From: Alistipes timonensis JC136
GTDB taxonomy: Bacteria; Bacteroidota; Bacteroidia; Bacteroidales; Rikenellaceae
Assembly (NCBI RefSeq): GCF_900107675.1
Contig: NZ_FNRI01000007.1
Coordinates: 62,001-126,000, forward strand
Direction of reading: 5' to 3'
Length of the DNA: 64,000 nt
Positions 25,195-34,487 of the stretch are shown one piece after another (position 1 is the first letter of the stretch; every line of letters begins with the position of its first letter). Both the position numbers and the translations under genes were made by a program. The notes beneath the pieces were generated by a model. It had not been told where the DNA came from. It saw only the letters and a program-made list of their open reading frames with translations, and made no database searches.

Positions 25195-28100
25195 ATGTTT
25201 GCCAAACAATACATACGCACGCTGCTTACAGGAGTCGCCCTGATCCTGGGGACCCTGGCAGCAGAGGCCCAGAGCCGCAGCGTCACCGGCACCGTGTTCA
25301 ACGACGACGGAAAAACTCCGCTGGTAGGATGCACCATCATCGTCCAGGGCACCACGACCGGCACCACGACGGAAGCCAACGGCAGTTACTCGATCAAAGT
25401 CAACGGCAACGACGCCGTCCTCGTCTTCCAATCGCTGGGTTACGAAACCCAAACCATTCCCGTCGGCAGCCGCACGACGATCGACGTCACGATGAAAGAG
25501 TCCGCCACCAAGATCGCCGACGTAGTGGTGACGGCGCTGGGCCTGACCCGCGAGGAGAAATCGCTGGGATACGCCGTATCGAAGGTGTCGAGCGACGCCA
25601 TCAACGCCTCGGTGGCCTCCAACTGGATCGCCAACATGAACGGCAAGGTGGCCGGCCTCTCCATGACCTCGGCAGGCACCGGCCCCGGCGGCACGATGCG
25701 CGTCACCCTGCGCGGCGACGCCTCGCTCAACTACGGCAGCAACGAAGCCCTGTTCGTCGTCGACGGCGTGCCCATCCTCAGCGGAAGCACGGCGACCACC
25801 TCCGACACCAACTACGCCAACGGCGACGCCCCGGTGGACTTCGGCAACGCCGTGGCCGACCTCAATCCGGACGACATCGAAAGCGTCTCGGTGCTGAAAG
25901 GCCCCTCGGCCACCGCCCTCTACGGATCGCGGGCCGCCAACGGCGCCATCGTCATCACCACCAAATCGGGACGCACGGACAAGGGCTGGGGCGTGACCTA
26001 CAACGGCTCGGTATCGTTCGAACGCGCGGGATTCTGGCCCGACTTCCAGGACGAATACGGCGTTTCGGCCGTCACCACGTCGCAGACCAACCGCCACGTA
26101 TCGGCCTGGGGACTTCCGGGCTCGATGACCCTGGACGGACGTCCGGTCAAACAGCAGATTTCACGCTACGCCTTCGGCGAAAAGTTCGACGCCTCGCAAA
26201 AACGCTATCTTTACCTCTCGAAGAACTGGGACACCGGGGAATTCACGCCCCTGCCGTGGGTATATGCCGACGACTGGTATACGGGTATTTTCGAGACCGG
26301 CGTGACCTACACCAACTCCGTGTCGGTTGAGGGATCGTCGGGAAAAGGCACCAGCGCCCGATTCTCGTTCACCGATTCGCGCAACGAATGGATTCTGCCC
26401 AACACGGGCTACAACCGCCAGGCCTATGCGCTGACGCTGAACCAGAAGCTCAGCAAGCACCTCGACCTCTCGGTGAAGGCGACCTTCTCACGGAGGCAGT
26501 CCGACAACATGCCGGTGGCCGGTTACGACGAATCGTCGGCCATGTACGGCCTGCTGTGGGGCTATAACGTCAACCCCATGCGGGCTTACCGCGACGAGTA
26601 TTTCCAGGGACGCTACACCCGCGAGAACTACGACCTCGGCGCCATGTCGTCGACCGACCCCTACAACGTCCAGAGTTCGCTGGTCTACAACTCGCTCGGC
26701 GGCCACAATCCCTACCGGGTCCTCTACGAAGAGCTCAACACGCTCGTCCGCAACCGCGTCTACGGCAACGTCGCCCTCACGGCCCACCTCCTCCCGGGGC
26801 TGGACCTCACGCTGCGCGGAGGCATGGACATGAACAACGACTTCCGCACCCAGCAGAAACCCAAGATGACCGCCGACTACCTGAACGGCATGTACCGCGA
26901 ACAGACCGTGCGCGAATACGAATTCAACATCGACTTCCTGCTCAAATACCAGCGGGCGTTCCTCAACGACCGGCTGACGCTCTCGGCAGCCGTGGGCGGC
27001 AACGAGATGCGTTACAGCTATGCCACGACCAAGATCACGGCTCCCGAGCTGGAGATCGACGGCGTATACAAACTCAAAAACTCGGCCGTGACCCTCGTCA
27101 CCGACGCGAGCCGCCGGGAAAAAGGCGTGCACAGCATCTACGAGTTTGTCAACCTCGGCTGGGACGACACCTATTTCCTCGACATCACCTGCCGCACGGA
27201 CTGGTCCTCGACGCTGCACCCGACCAAATGGAGCTACACCTATCCGTCGGTCAGCGCCAGCGTCCTGCTCGACAAGGCGCTCAAAATCAACACCCCGTAT
27301 GTGAACATGCTGAAAGTCCGCGCGTCGTGGGCCAACGTCGGTAACGACACGTCGCCCTACTCGCTCTACGACGCCTACTCCAAGACCTCGCTGCCCGGCG
27401 GATTCACCCTTCCCAGCACGCTGAAGGACGCCTACATCAATCCGGAGAACGTGGAGAGCTGGGAAGTCGGATTCGAGGGCAAATTCCTCAGCAACCGGCT
27501 CAATTTCGACGTCGCACTCTACAAGAACACCACCACCGACCAGATTCTCGGCGTGTCGCAGAGCTCCGAAACGGGCGCCACGAAAGTCATGATGAACGCC
27601 GGGCGCGTAGAGAACAAAGGTATCGAAATCTCGTTCCGCCTGCGCCCCGTGCAGACCCGCGACCTGCTGTGGGAGATCAACGGCAACTGGGCCCGCAACA
27701 AGAACAAGCTGTGCGAACTGAACGAGGGCTGGGACCCCTCGACGCCGTTGCAGACCTCGATGGGCGTCACGATCGGCAGCCGCACCTTCGTCTACTCCTA
27801 CATCGGCGAGGAGATGCACTGGATTTACGGCCGCGACTATGTCCGCGCCCCGAAAGGCTCCACCTACACCGACGAAAACGGCACCGTGATCGACTGCTCG
27901 GGCATGCCGATCATCGACCCGAAGACGGGTTACCCCTCGCTGATCGAGGACCCCAACCAGCGGATCGCCAAGGTGAATCCCGACTGGAAGGCGGGCTTCG
28001 GAACCTCCGTGCGGTACAAGAACCTCTCGTTCTCGGCGCAGTTCACGGCGCAGATGGGCGGCAACTCCTTCTCAGTGACCAACTTCGCGCTCTCGTACCA

Positions 28101-28536
28101 GGGCAAGCTGAAAAACTCGCTGCCCGGGCGTGAGGACGGACTGGTGCTCAAAGGCGTGAACGCCGTCGACAACGGCGACGGCACCGTCTCCTACAACCGG
28201 AACAACACCATCACCGAAAACGTCTACATCTACTACAACAAATACCAGTGGGTGCGCGACAACACGAAAGCCAACACGTTCAGCACGGATTTCCTCAAAC
28301 TCAAGGAGGTACGCCTGGATTACAGGTTCCCGGAAAAATGGATGCGAAAAACCGGATTCCTGCGCAGCGCCTCGCTCGGCGTATTCGCCACCAACCTTTT
28401 CTGCATCACCAACTGGCCGCAGTACGATCCCGAAGCCGCCGGCGTAGTCAGCGGTTCCAACATTTACGGCGGAATCGAAACCGGGTCCTTCCCGATGACC
28501 CGCACCTACGGATTCAACATCAAACTCCAGTTCTAA
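25195..28536 (+). CDS. SusC/RagA-family TonB-dependent outer-membrane transporter
   Basis: A 1113-residue outer-membrane importer. A signal peptide ends near LAAEAQS. A carboxypeptidase-regulatory-like domain (VTGTVFNDDGKTPLVGCTI) covers about 25-105, and the plug begins around residue 115 with the SusC signature MKESATKIADVVVTALG and the plug core (VTLRGDASLNYGSNEALFVVDGVP; GPSATALYGSRAANGAIVI). A 22-strand barrel fills the remainder and ends in an aromatic strand (FNIKLQF). Energy would come from TonB-ExbBD, not encoded here. It works as a pair with the SusD protein encoded 11 nt downstream. The cargo is inferred to be a product of the two phosphoesterases or a larger phosphorylated molecule. 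Confidence 0.95.
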   Translation: MFAKQYIRTLLTGVALILGTLAAEAQSRSVTGTVFNDDGKTPLVGCTIIVQGTTTGTTTEANGSYSIKVNGNDAVLVFQSLGYETQTIPVGSRTTIDVTMKESATKIADVVVTALGLTREEKSLGYAVSKVSSDAINASVASNWIANMNGKVAGLSMTSAGTGPGGTMRVTLRGDASLNYGSNEALFVVDGVPILSGSTATTSDTNYANGDAPVDFGNAVADLNPDDIESVSVLKGPSATALYGSRAANGAIVITTKSGRTDKGWGVTYNGSVSFERAGFWPDFQDEYGVSAVTTSQTNRHVSAWGLPGSMTLDGRPVKQQISRYAFGEKFDASQKRYLYLSKNWDTGEFTPLPWVYADDWYTGIFETGVTYTNSVSVEGSSGKGTSARFSFTDSRNEWILPNTGYNRQAYALTLNQKLSKHLDLSVKATFSRRQSDNMPVAGYDESSAMYGLLWGYNVNPMRAYRDEYFQGRYTRENYDLGAMSSTDPYNVQSSLVYNSLGGHNPYRVLYEELNTLVRNRVYGNVALTAHLLPGLDLTLRGGMDMNNDFRTQQKPKMTADYLNGMYREQTVREYEFNIDFLLKYQRAFLNDRLTLSAAVGGNEMRYSYATTKITAPELEIDGVYKLKNSAVTLVTDASRREKGVHSIYEFVNLGWDDTYFLDITCRTDWSSTLHPTKWSYTYPSVSASVLLDKALKINTPYVNMLKVRASWANVGNDTSPYSLYDAYSKTSLPGGFTLPSTLKDAYINPENVESWEVGFEGKFLSNRLNFDVALYKNTTTDQILGVSQSSETGATKVMMNAGRVENKGIEISFRLRPVQTRDLLWEINGNWARNKNKLCELNEGWDPSTPLQTSMGVTIGSRTFVYSYIGEEMHWIYGRDYVRAPKGSTYTDENGTVIDCSGMPIIDPKTGYPSLIEDPNQRIAKVNPDWKAGFGTSVRYKNLSFSAQFTAQMGGNSFSVTNFALSYQGKLKNSLPGREDGLVLKGVNAVDNGDGTVSYNRNNTITENVYIYYNKYQWVRDNTKANTFSTDFLKLKEVRLDYRFPEKWMRKTGFLRSASLGVFATNLFCITNWPQYDPEAAGVVSGSNIYGGIETGSFPMTRTYGFNIKLQF

Positions 28537-28547
28537 AACGTACAGCC

Positions 28548-30182
28548 ATGAAATATACCAAATATCTCGCAATCGTTCTCGCCTCGGCGCTCTCCGCAGC
28601 CGGATGCACGGGGGACTTCGAGGATATAAACTCGGACCCCAACAACATCATCGTCGGCGACATCGAACCGGCCAACATGCTGGAGCCGCTTCTGATGAAC
28701 GGGGCCAATGCGCTTATATACAACACCTACTACTACTGCAACGAAATCTCGCAGGTGACCGTGGCCAGCGCCTCGAACGTCCGTGACGAACACCGCTACA
28801 ACATCACCAACAGCAATTACAGCACTATTTGGAACCTCGGGTTCAACTGGGCCAAGAACGCCAAGCACATGCACGACCTGGCCGTGAACAACGGCGATGT
28901 CAACTACCAGGCGATCGGGCTCACGCTGAAGGTCTATTACCTGCAGCTCGTCACCGACGTATTCGGCGGCATTCCCTATCAGGAGGCGCTCCAGGGCGAC
29001 TCGGGACTCCTCAAACCGCGCGTCGAGACCCAGAAAGAGGTTTACGAAGGGATGATCGCGGACCTCGAACGCGCCAACTCGCTCTACAACACCTCGGTCG
29101 TACTGCCCAAAAAGGAGAAGGACGCAATGTTCCAGGGCGACATCCTGAAATGGAAGAAGTTCACCAACTCGCTGCTGCTGCGCGTCCTGATGCGGGTGAG
29201 CGGACGAAGCGACGAATTTTCGCCCACGATCGCCCAGCGCATCCGCACCGTCGTTTCAGACCCGGCCGCCTATCCCGTGCTCTCGTCGAACGACGACAAC
29301 GCGCTGGTCAAATACGCCGGCACGGACACCTACAACCACAACGAGTTCAACACCAACTCCTACGGCACGGAAAACGGCTTCTCGGGCGACCATCACGTAG
29401 CGGAGCAGATCATCAAAATGATGGTCGACGAGGGCACCAACACCGAATTCGACCCGCGTCTGCGCATCTGGGCCAAACCGCGCGCCGCCAACGGCTATGC
29501 CTGGAAAGGCGCCGTTTCGGGTTGTTCGATCGACTACGGCAACAGCAACAAGCAGTATGAAACCTTCATGCACTACGAGACCCTCGTGCGCGACAACAAC
29601 CCCAACTGCCTGATGGATTACGCCGAAATACTCTTCATCAAAGCCGAAGCGGCATTCCACGGCTGGATCGACGGATCGGCGAAGGAGTATTACGAGCAGG
29701 CGCTCACGGCCTCGTGCCAGAAATGGGCGGCCTACGGACAGTATGCCGCATTCCCCGACAAGGACGGCAACACCGCCCCCGTCATCATCACCTCGGCCGA
29801 CATCCAGGAGTTCCTGGCCAACGAAAACGTCGCCTACGACGGTACGCTGCAACGCATCGCCGAGCAGAAATGGCTGTCGCTGTTCTGGGTCTGCGGATTC
29901 GAAATGTATAACGAAATGCGCCGCACGGGCTATCCCGAAGTGGTGATCGGCAAGGCCGCCCGGGAATACGGTTACACCAAGGGGCTGTTCATCGCCCGCT
30001 GGGGCTACCCCACCATCGCCATGGCCAACAACAACGCGAACTACATGGCGGCGCTGGCGGCCATGGGCGGCACGGAGAACAACAAGGTGCTCCCCGTATG
30101 GTGGAGCGGACAGGCCGTCGCACGCGATGCCGGAACGCCCTGGGAACACTCCTTCCGCAAGTTGATTTACGGAGACAAATAA
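28548..30182 (+). CDS. SusD/RagB-family nutrient-binding lipoprotein
   Basis: A 544-residue surface lipoprotein that closes over the SusC barrel and captures the ligand. The lipobox is SAAGC (Cys about residue 20), followed by the conserved FEDINSDPNN stretch found in the SusD-like_2/RagB subgroup. TPR-like helices follow (e.g. LKVYYLQLVTDVFGGIPYQEAL, which is a family hallmark), and the C-terminal part has WLSLFWVCGFEMYNEMRRTGYP, the usual SusD ending with the aromatic cluster. ATG 28548 is chosen because it starts the signal peptide. Eleven nt separate it from susC. Confidence 0.94.
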   Translation: MKYTKYLAIVLASALSAAGCTGDFEDINSDPNNIIVGDIEPANMLEPLLMNGANALIYNTYYYCNEISQVTVASASNVRDEHRYNITNSNYSTIWNLGFNWAKNAKHMHDLAVNNGDVNYQAIGLTLKVYYLQLVTDVFGGIPYQEALQGDSGLLKPRVETQKEVYEGMIADLERANSLYNTSVVLPKKEKDAMFQGDILKWKKFTNSLLLRVLMRVSGRSDEFSPTIAQRIRTVVSDPAAYPVLSSNDDNALVKYAGTDTYNHNEFNTNSYGTENGFSGDHHVAEQIIKMMVDEGTNTEFDPRLRIWAKPRAANGYAWKGAVSGCSIDYGNSNKQYETFMHYETLVRDNNPNCLMDYAEILFIKAEAAFHGWIDGSAKEYYEQALTASCQKWAAYGQYAAFPDKDGNTAPVIITSADIQEFLANENVAYDGTLQRIAEQKWLSLFWVCGFEMYNEMRRTGYPEVVIGKAAREYGYTKGLFIARWGYPTIAMANNNANYMAALAAMGGTENNKVLPVWWSGQAVARDAGTPWEHSFRKLIYGDK

Positions 30183-30202
30183 CTGCAAAAACGACTCAGC
30201 AC

Positions 30203-31936
30203 ATGAAACGTTACAACCTATTCCGACACATAATGCGTGCGGCAGCGGCAATGGCCCTGCTGATCCCCGCCGCCGCACTGAACTCCTGCAACGACGACGA
30301 TGAGGCGGTCGGCGGCTCTTACCTGCGGATCGAAAATCCCATGGTCGGCAGCAACACCAAGGAGGTCACCCGCGTTCCTTCCTACTCGGAGCTGGGATGC
30401 GAGATCGCCCCGATCCTCGCATCGAAGAAATTCTCCGACTCGCCCGACTCGCTGCAGGCGCACACCGTATCGCTCATCAGCTACGACATCCGCTCGAACC
30501 GCGACTGGACGGTAGTCGTCGAAGGCGACAATGCCGAATGGCTGCGCGTCAATCCTTCGGCCGACGGCAGCGGCGACGGCCGCATCTTCCTCACGGCCAC
30601 GAACAACTATTCGACCCAAGCCCGCTCGACGACCCTCTATATCCGGTATGCCGACGGATCGTACAGCGATGCGTCGCTGGCCGTGACCCAAGCCGCGAAC
30701 ACCCCCTATTTCATCACGCGCGTAAACGGCACCGACGCCGGGCAGATCACCGTCAAGCAGGCCGCCGCCACCTATGAAATCAGCATCCTGTCGAATATCG
30801 ACTACTTCTATTCTATGGAGGGGGATTTCTTCCGGCTGACTGAAACCGGCAACGGGCTCTTCACGCTGGAGGTGGACGCCTATCCCGAAAATGCGCAGGA
30901 GCTCGAACGCACCGGTTCCATCGACTTCAAAGGCGCCGGCGCATACGCTTCGGTGACGGGCCGGATCGTCATCCTGCAAACCATTCGTCCGGAAATCGCC
31001 GCCGAGGGGCTGACCAACAACACGATCAGCTTCAAAGCCGAGGACAAGGCCGCCGTCTCGTTCACCGTCTCGGCGAACTACGATTGGAGCATCGAAATAC
31101 CGGAAAAGGACGACTGGTATACGGTAACCCCGCTCAAAGGGCTGGCCAACGAAAGCGTCACCGTCCTCGTCACCCCGACGGAAAACACGGACGACAAGGC
31201 CCGCAACGGGAAATTCACCATCACCACCGAGGAAAAGATGGGCGAGAAAGCCTCGCTCGGCGTCACCGTCAAACAGGCGAGCGGCAGCGGCGGTAGCGGC
31301 ATGACGGGACTCGACGCCCCGGTAAGCTGGCTCTTCTCGGCAGCCAACATGGCCAACTACACCGACGCGTTCGTGAAAAGCAACCTCCTGCCGGCCAACG
31401 AGGGCACGGGCTATATCTCCTACACCCATACCTACCTCGACCAGACCGGCATCGACGATCCCGACTGCGCCCGCTTCATCGGCTCCACGGGACAGCCCTA
31501 CATCACGGGGGCATGGCCGGGCGACTACTGGCTCTTCCAGGTTCCCGTCACCAAGTTCGAAGCCGGAACGAAGGTCCGCTTCAGCGGTCTCACCCGGACC
31601 TCGGCCACGGGACAGAACTATTGGCTGCTGGAGTTCTGCGACGGAACCGGCGACAACGACTGGAAACCGGTCATCGCAACGCAGACCGCGACGGTGAACG
31701 GCGAAGAGATCACCTACACTCACTCCATCCCGTCGAGCAACATCACCATCGACGTCACGGTGACCTACACCAAAGCCATCGCCAAGGGAGAGGTGCGGTT
31801 CCGGATGACCTGCGTAGCCAACTGGAAGACGGACGGCTCGGGCGCTCTGCCCAACCCCAACGGCGGTACGATCCGCTGGGCAAGCTCCGAAGGCGCCAAC
31901 TACACGGACAGTCCGAGGATCGAGGTCGTAGACTGA
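30203..31936 (+). CDS. BACON-domain surface lipoprotein, second copy
   Basis: A 577-residue lipoprotein with lipobox ALNSC (Cys about residue 29) and acidic residues behind it. Two or three BACON-like modules are visible (YDIRSNRDWTVVVEGDNAEW; ANYDWSIEIPEKDDWYTVTP), followed by a C-terminal beta-sandwich (VPVTKFEAGTKVRFSGLTRT). The BACON-plus-sandwich end is clearly related to the end of the lipoprotein encoded at 22.5-25.1 kb (compare DWYTVTPLKGLANESV with TWYTVSPLQGSANSDI). It is the last gene of the operon, 20 nt after susD, and is followed by a strong bidirectional terminator. It probably binds substrate on the cell surface. Confidence 0.84.
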   Translation: MKRYNLFRHIMRAAAAMALLIPAAALNSCNDDDEAVGGSYLRIENPMVGSNTKEVTRVPSYSELGCEIAPILASKKFSDSPDSLQAHTVSLISYDIRSNRDWTVVVEGDNAEWLRVNPSADGSGDGRIFLTATNNYSTQARSTTLYIRYADGSYSDASLAVTQAANTPYFITRVNGTDAGQITVKQAAATYEISILSNIDYFYSMEGDFFRLTETGNGLFTLEVDAYPENAQELERTGSIDFKGAGAYASVTGRIVILQTIRPEIAAEGLTNNTISFKAEDKAAVSFTVSANYDWSIEIPEKDDWYTVTPLKGLANESVTVLVTPTENTDDKARNGKFTITTEEKMGEKASLGVTVKQASGSGGSGMTGLDAPVSWLFSAANMANYTDAFVKSNLLPANEGTGYISYTHTYLDQTGIDDPDCARFIGSTGQPYITGAWPGDYWLFQVPVTKFEAGTKVRFSGLTRTSATGQNYWLLEFCDGTGDNDWKPVIATQTATVNGEEITYTHSIPSSNITIDVTVTYTKAIAKGEVRFRMTCVANWKTDGSGALPNPNGGTIRWASSEGANYTDSPRIEVVD

Positions 31937-31954
31937 CCCCGAACCCGGAATGCA

Positions 31955-31990
31955 AAAACCCCGGACTTTTTCGCAAAGTCCGGGGTTTTA
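31955..31990. terminator. Bidirectional terminator at the end of the SusCD operon
   Basis: A 15-bp perfect stem (31955-31969/31975-31989, AAAACCCCGGACTTT) with T runs on both strands, placed between the operon and the convergent ribH. Confidence 0.93.
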
Positions 31991-32030
31991 TTCGAAGGAT
32001 ACGCGGCAGGTGCGCCGCGGTCATCGGAAA

Positions 32031-32561
32031 TCAGTTGATATTGCGCCGGTCGGGTTCATGGTCGGGCGAAGCCGCCTCCATGTCGATCTGCAATTTGACC
32101 ATGTTGATGGCCGTAGCAGCCGCTTCATCGCCTTTATTGCCGTGGCGGCCGCCGCAGCGGTCGAGCGCCTGCTGCATGTCGTTGACCGTCAGCACGCCGA
32201 AAGCAATGGGCATGTTCCACTGAATCTGCAGCTGCGTGATGCCCTGCGTCACGCCCTGGCAGATGAAATCGAAATGGCGCGTGTCGCCCTGGATCACGCA
32301 TCCCAGCGCGATAACGGCGTCAACGTCGGTGTATTCCGCGAAGAACTGGACGCCGAGCGACAGTTCGAAAGTGCCGGGAACATATTTGATCTGGATGTTC
32401 ATGTCGGGACATCCCGCGGCACGCAGCGTACGCACGGCCCCCTCCAGCAATGCTTCAGTGACCTCGCGGTTCCACTCGGCCACGACGATACCGAACCGCA
32501 TGTCCGCGGCCGAAGGCAGGGGTGAGTCGAATTTGGAAAGGTTGTGATTCTTGGTCGCCAT
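32031..32561 (-). CDS. ribH: 6,7-dimethyl-8-ribityllumazine synthase
   Basis: A 176-residue enzyme for the penultimate step of riboflavin synthesis, condensing 5-amino-6-ribitylaminouracil with 3,4-dihydroxy-2-butanone 4-phosphate. The core matches the family: FGIVVAEWNREVTEALLEGA, VPGTFELSLG, ALGCVIQGDTRHFDFICQGV (catalytic His) and PIAFGVLTVNDMQQALDR. A C-terminal tail of about 20 hydrophilic residues extends beyond the usual end. It begins 13 nt after the TPR protein and is likely its operon partner; other rib genes are not in view. Confidence 0.95.
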   Translation of the reverse strand: MATKNHNLSKFDSPLPSAADMRFGIVVAEWNREVTEALLEGAVRTLRAAGCPDMNIQIKYVPGTFELSLGVQFFAEYTDVDAVIALGCVIQGDTRHFDFICQGVTQGITQLQIQWNMPIAFGVLTVNDMQQALDRCGGRHGNKGDEAAATAINMVKLQIDMEAASPDHEPDRRNIN

Positions 32562-32574
32562 CGTCTTCCTCCGC

Positions 32575-33258
32575 TTATTTTACGCTGCCGAGCAGTTTTT
32601 CAGCCTCCCGGGCCTCCATCGAGGCGGGATACGAGGTCAGGATTTGCTCGTAGAAAGCCGCAGCCTTCTGAGCATTGCCCATGGCCTGCTCGGCAAGGCC
32701 CGCCTTGCGCAGGTACATCGGGGCCGTCAGGTTGTTGTCGGCGGCCTTCACGGCCTTCTCATAGAACTTCACAGCCTTGGCATAGTCCTGCTGATCCACG
32801 GCGATATCGCCCTGCAGGCCGTAATTCTGCGCGTTGATGAGCGCTCCGGGGATGCCTTTCAGGCGGGAGAACTTGGCGAGGTATTTCGCGGCGTTCTCCA
32901 GGTCACCCGTGCGCAGGTAGCAGATACCTGCATAGTGCTTGGCCAGATTGCCCGAAGGCGTGGAACCGTATTTTTCGACCACATCGAGGAAACCCGCACC
33001 GTTGGCGTCGCCCAGCAGCGCCAGTTCGAAATCGGGATTCTCACCCTCGAAACGGACCTGTGCCTCGGAGATCATCTCGGCAGCCTTCTCGGCACGCGGC
33101 TGAACGATCAGCGCACGGTAACCGAAAACAAGCGCCGCGAGAACGAGCAGGCCGAGGAAGATATAACCCATCATCCGGCCGTTCTTCTCGAAAAAGAGCT
33201 CCGTTTTGTTCATTGCTTCGCCGAGGGTTTCCTGTTCGGCGACGTTCTGCTTTGCCAT
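32575..33258 (-). CDS. Membrane-anchored tetratricopeptide repeat protein
   Basis: A 227-residue protein with a cytoplasmic N-terminus, one membrane helix (about 29-49, MMGYIFLGLLVLAALVFGYRA) and a periplasmic TPR domain. Four to five helix pairs are visible: LAKHYAGICYLRTGDLENAAKYL, ALINAQNYGLQGDIAVDQQDYAKAVKFYEKAV and MYLRKAGLAEQAMGNAQKAAAFYEQIL. The layout recalls YfgM-type TPR proteins that associate with the Sec translocon or periplasmic chaperones, but direct orthology is not shown. It has its own promoter and is followed by ribH. Confidence 0.82.
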   Translation of the reverse strand: MAKQNVAEQETLGEAMNKTELFFEKNGRMMGYIFLGLLVLAALVFGYRALIVQPRAEKAAEMISEAQVRFEGENPDFELALLGDANGAGFLDVVEKYGSTPSGNLAKHYAGICYLRTGDLENAAKYLAKFSRLKGIPGALINAQNYGLQGDIAVDQQDYAKAVKFYEKAVKAADNNLTAPMYLRKAGLAEQAMGNAQKAAAFYEQILTSYPASMEAREAEKLLGSVK

Positions 33259-33300
33259 ATTGCTTATTGAGTTTTAGTTTAAAATTCGCATAGTAGATGG

Positions 33301-33330
33301 CAAAGATACAAAACTATTCACAATGTGCAA
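33301..33330 (-). promoter_or_regulatory. Promoter for the TPR-ribH operon
   Basis: On the minus strand TTG (33330-33328), a 19-nt spacer and TATCTTTG (33308-33301). It is an excellent consensus match and lies back to back with the recF promoter. Confidence 0.78.
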
Positions 33331-33350
33331 TGTCGTGTCCGGATTTTTTG

Positions 33351-33358
33351 TACTTTTG
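33351..33358 (+). promoter_or_regulatory. recF promoter -7 box
   Basis: TACTTTTG, an exact TAnnTTTG match, ends only four bases before the recF ATG, so the transcript is expected to be leaderless. The -33 region is weak (TGTCG). Confidence 0.65.
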
Positions 33359-33362
33359 TCCT

Positions 33363-34487
33363 ATGCATCTGAAGAAAATAGCGCTGCTGAATTTCAAAAA
33401 CATGACCCAGGAGGAACTCGCGCTCTGCCCCGGCATCAACTGCCTGGTGGGAGACAACGGCGCGGGCAAGACCAACGTCGTGGACGCGGTCTACTACCTG
33501 TCGATGTGCAAATCGTCGCTGCAGATGACCGACGCGCAGAGCATCCGCCACGGGGCCGACTTCTTCCTCGTGGAGGGACAGTACGCCACCGACGCGGGCA
33601 AGAGCGAAAGCGTGGTGTGCTCGTTCTCGCGCAAGGGCGGCAAAGTCCTCAAACGCAACGGCAAGGAGTACGACCGGCTGTCGGACCATGTGGGGCTGAT
33701 TCCCGCAGTGATCGTGTCGCCGGCGGACAGCGCGCTGATCTCGGACGCCGCAGACGAACGGCGCCGCTATCTCAACGCCTTCATTTCGCAGCTGGACCGC
33801 GCCTACCTCAACTCGGTGATGCGCTACAACACCGTGCTGGCCGAGCGCAACCGCCTGCTGAAGACCCGCCCCGACGAGACGATGCTCCAGATTTACGACA
33901 TGCAGCTGTGCGAGCACGGCAAGGCCATTCACGCCCGCCGGCAGGAGTTCGCCGAACGGCTGCAGCCCGTGGTGGCGGAGTATTACCGCATCCTCTCGGG
34001 CGACCGTGAGCAGGTCGAGCTCCACTACAAATCGGAACTGAACGAACGTCCTTTCGAGGAGGTGCTGCTGGCCGCCCGGCAGAAGGACCTCGTCAACGAA
34101 TTTACCACCGCAGGCATTCACCGCGACGACCTGACGCTCCGGATCGGCGGCTACCCCCTGCGCAAATACGGTTCGCAGGGGCAGCAGAAGTCGTTCCTCA
34201 TCGCCCTCAAACTGGCGCAGTACACCATCGTCGCCCAAGAGAAGGGCGAACGCCCCATCCTGCTGCTGGACGACCTGTTCGACAAGCTGGACGCCGGGCG
34301 CGTCGAGCAGTTGATCCGGCTGGTTTCGGACGACGCCTTCGGGCAGATACTCATCACCGACTGCAATCCCACGCGCCTGAAAACGATCCTCGACAAGGCC
34401 GGCGGCGACTACGCCCTCTTTTCGGTGGCCGACGGCACCGTGACACAGGAGCGGACAGCCGCGGAATCCAACGCCCCGGAATCATGA
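33363..34487 (+). CDS. recF: DNA replication and repair protein RecF
   Basis: A 374-residue SMC-like ATPase that binds ssDNA-dsDNA junctions and, with RecO and RecR, loads RecA at gaps. The recR gene is elsewhere in the window. Walker A is GDNGAGKTN (residues 30-38), SSLQMTDAQSIRHG follows, YGSQGQQKSFLIALKLAQ is the ABC signature region, and ILLLDDLFDKLD is Walker B with the D-loop. The start at ATG 33363 begins directly with MHLKKIALLNFKN, the expected first beta strand; 22 codons upstream overlap the promoter. The stop overlaps the next gene (ATGA). Confidence 0.95.
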   Translation: MHLKKIALLNFKNMTQEELALCPGINCLVGDNGAGKTNVVDAVYYLSMCKSSLQMTDAQSIRHGADFFLVEGQYATDAGKSESVVCSFSRKGGKVLKRNGKEYDRLSDHVGLIPAVIVSPADSALISDAADERRRYLNAFISQLDRAYLNSVMRYNTVLAERNRLLKTRPDETMLQIYDMQLCEHGKAIHARRQEFAERLQPVVAEYYRILSGDREQVELHYKSELNERPFEEVLLAARQKDLVNEFTTAGIHRDDLTLRIGGYPLRKYGSQGQQKSFLIALKLAQYTIVAQEKGERPILLLDDLFDKLDAGRVEQLIRLVSDDAFGQILITDCNPTRLKTILDKAGGDYALFSVADGTVTQERTAAESNAPES

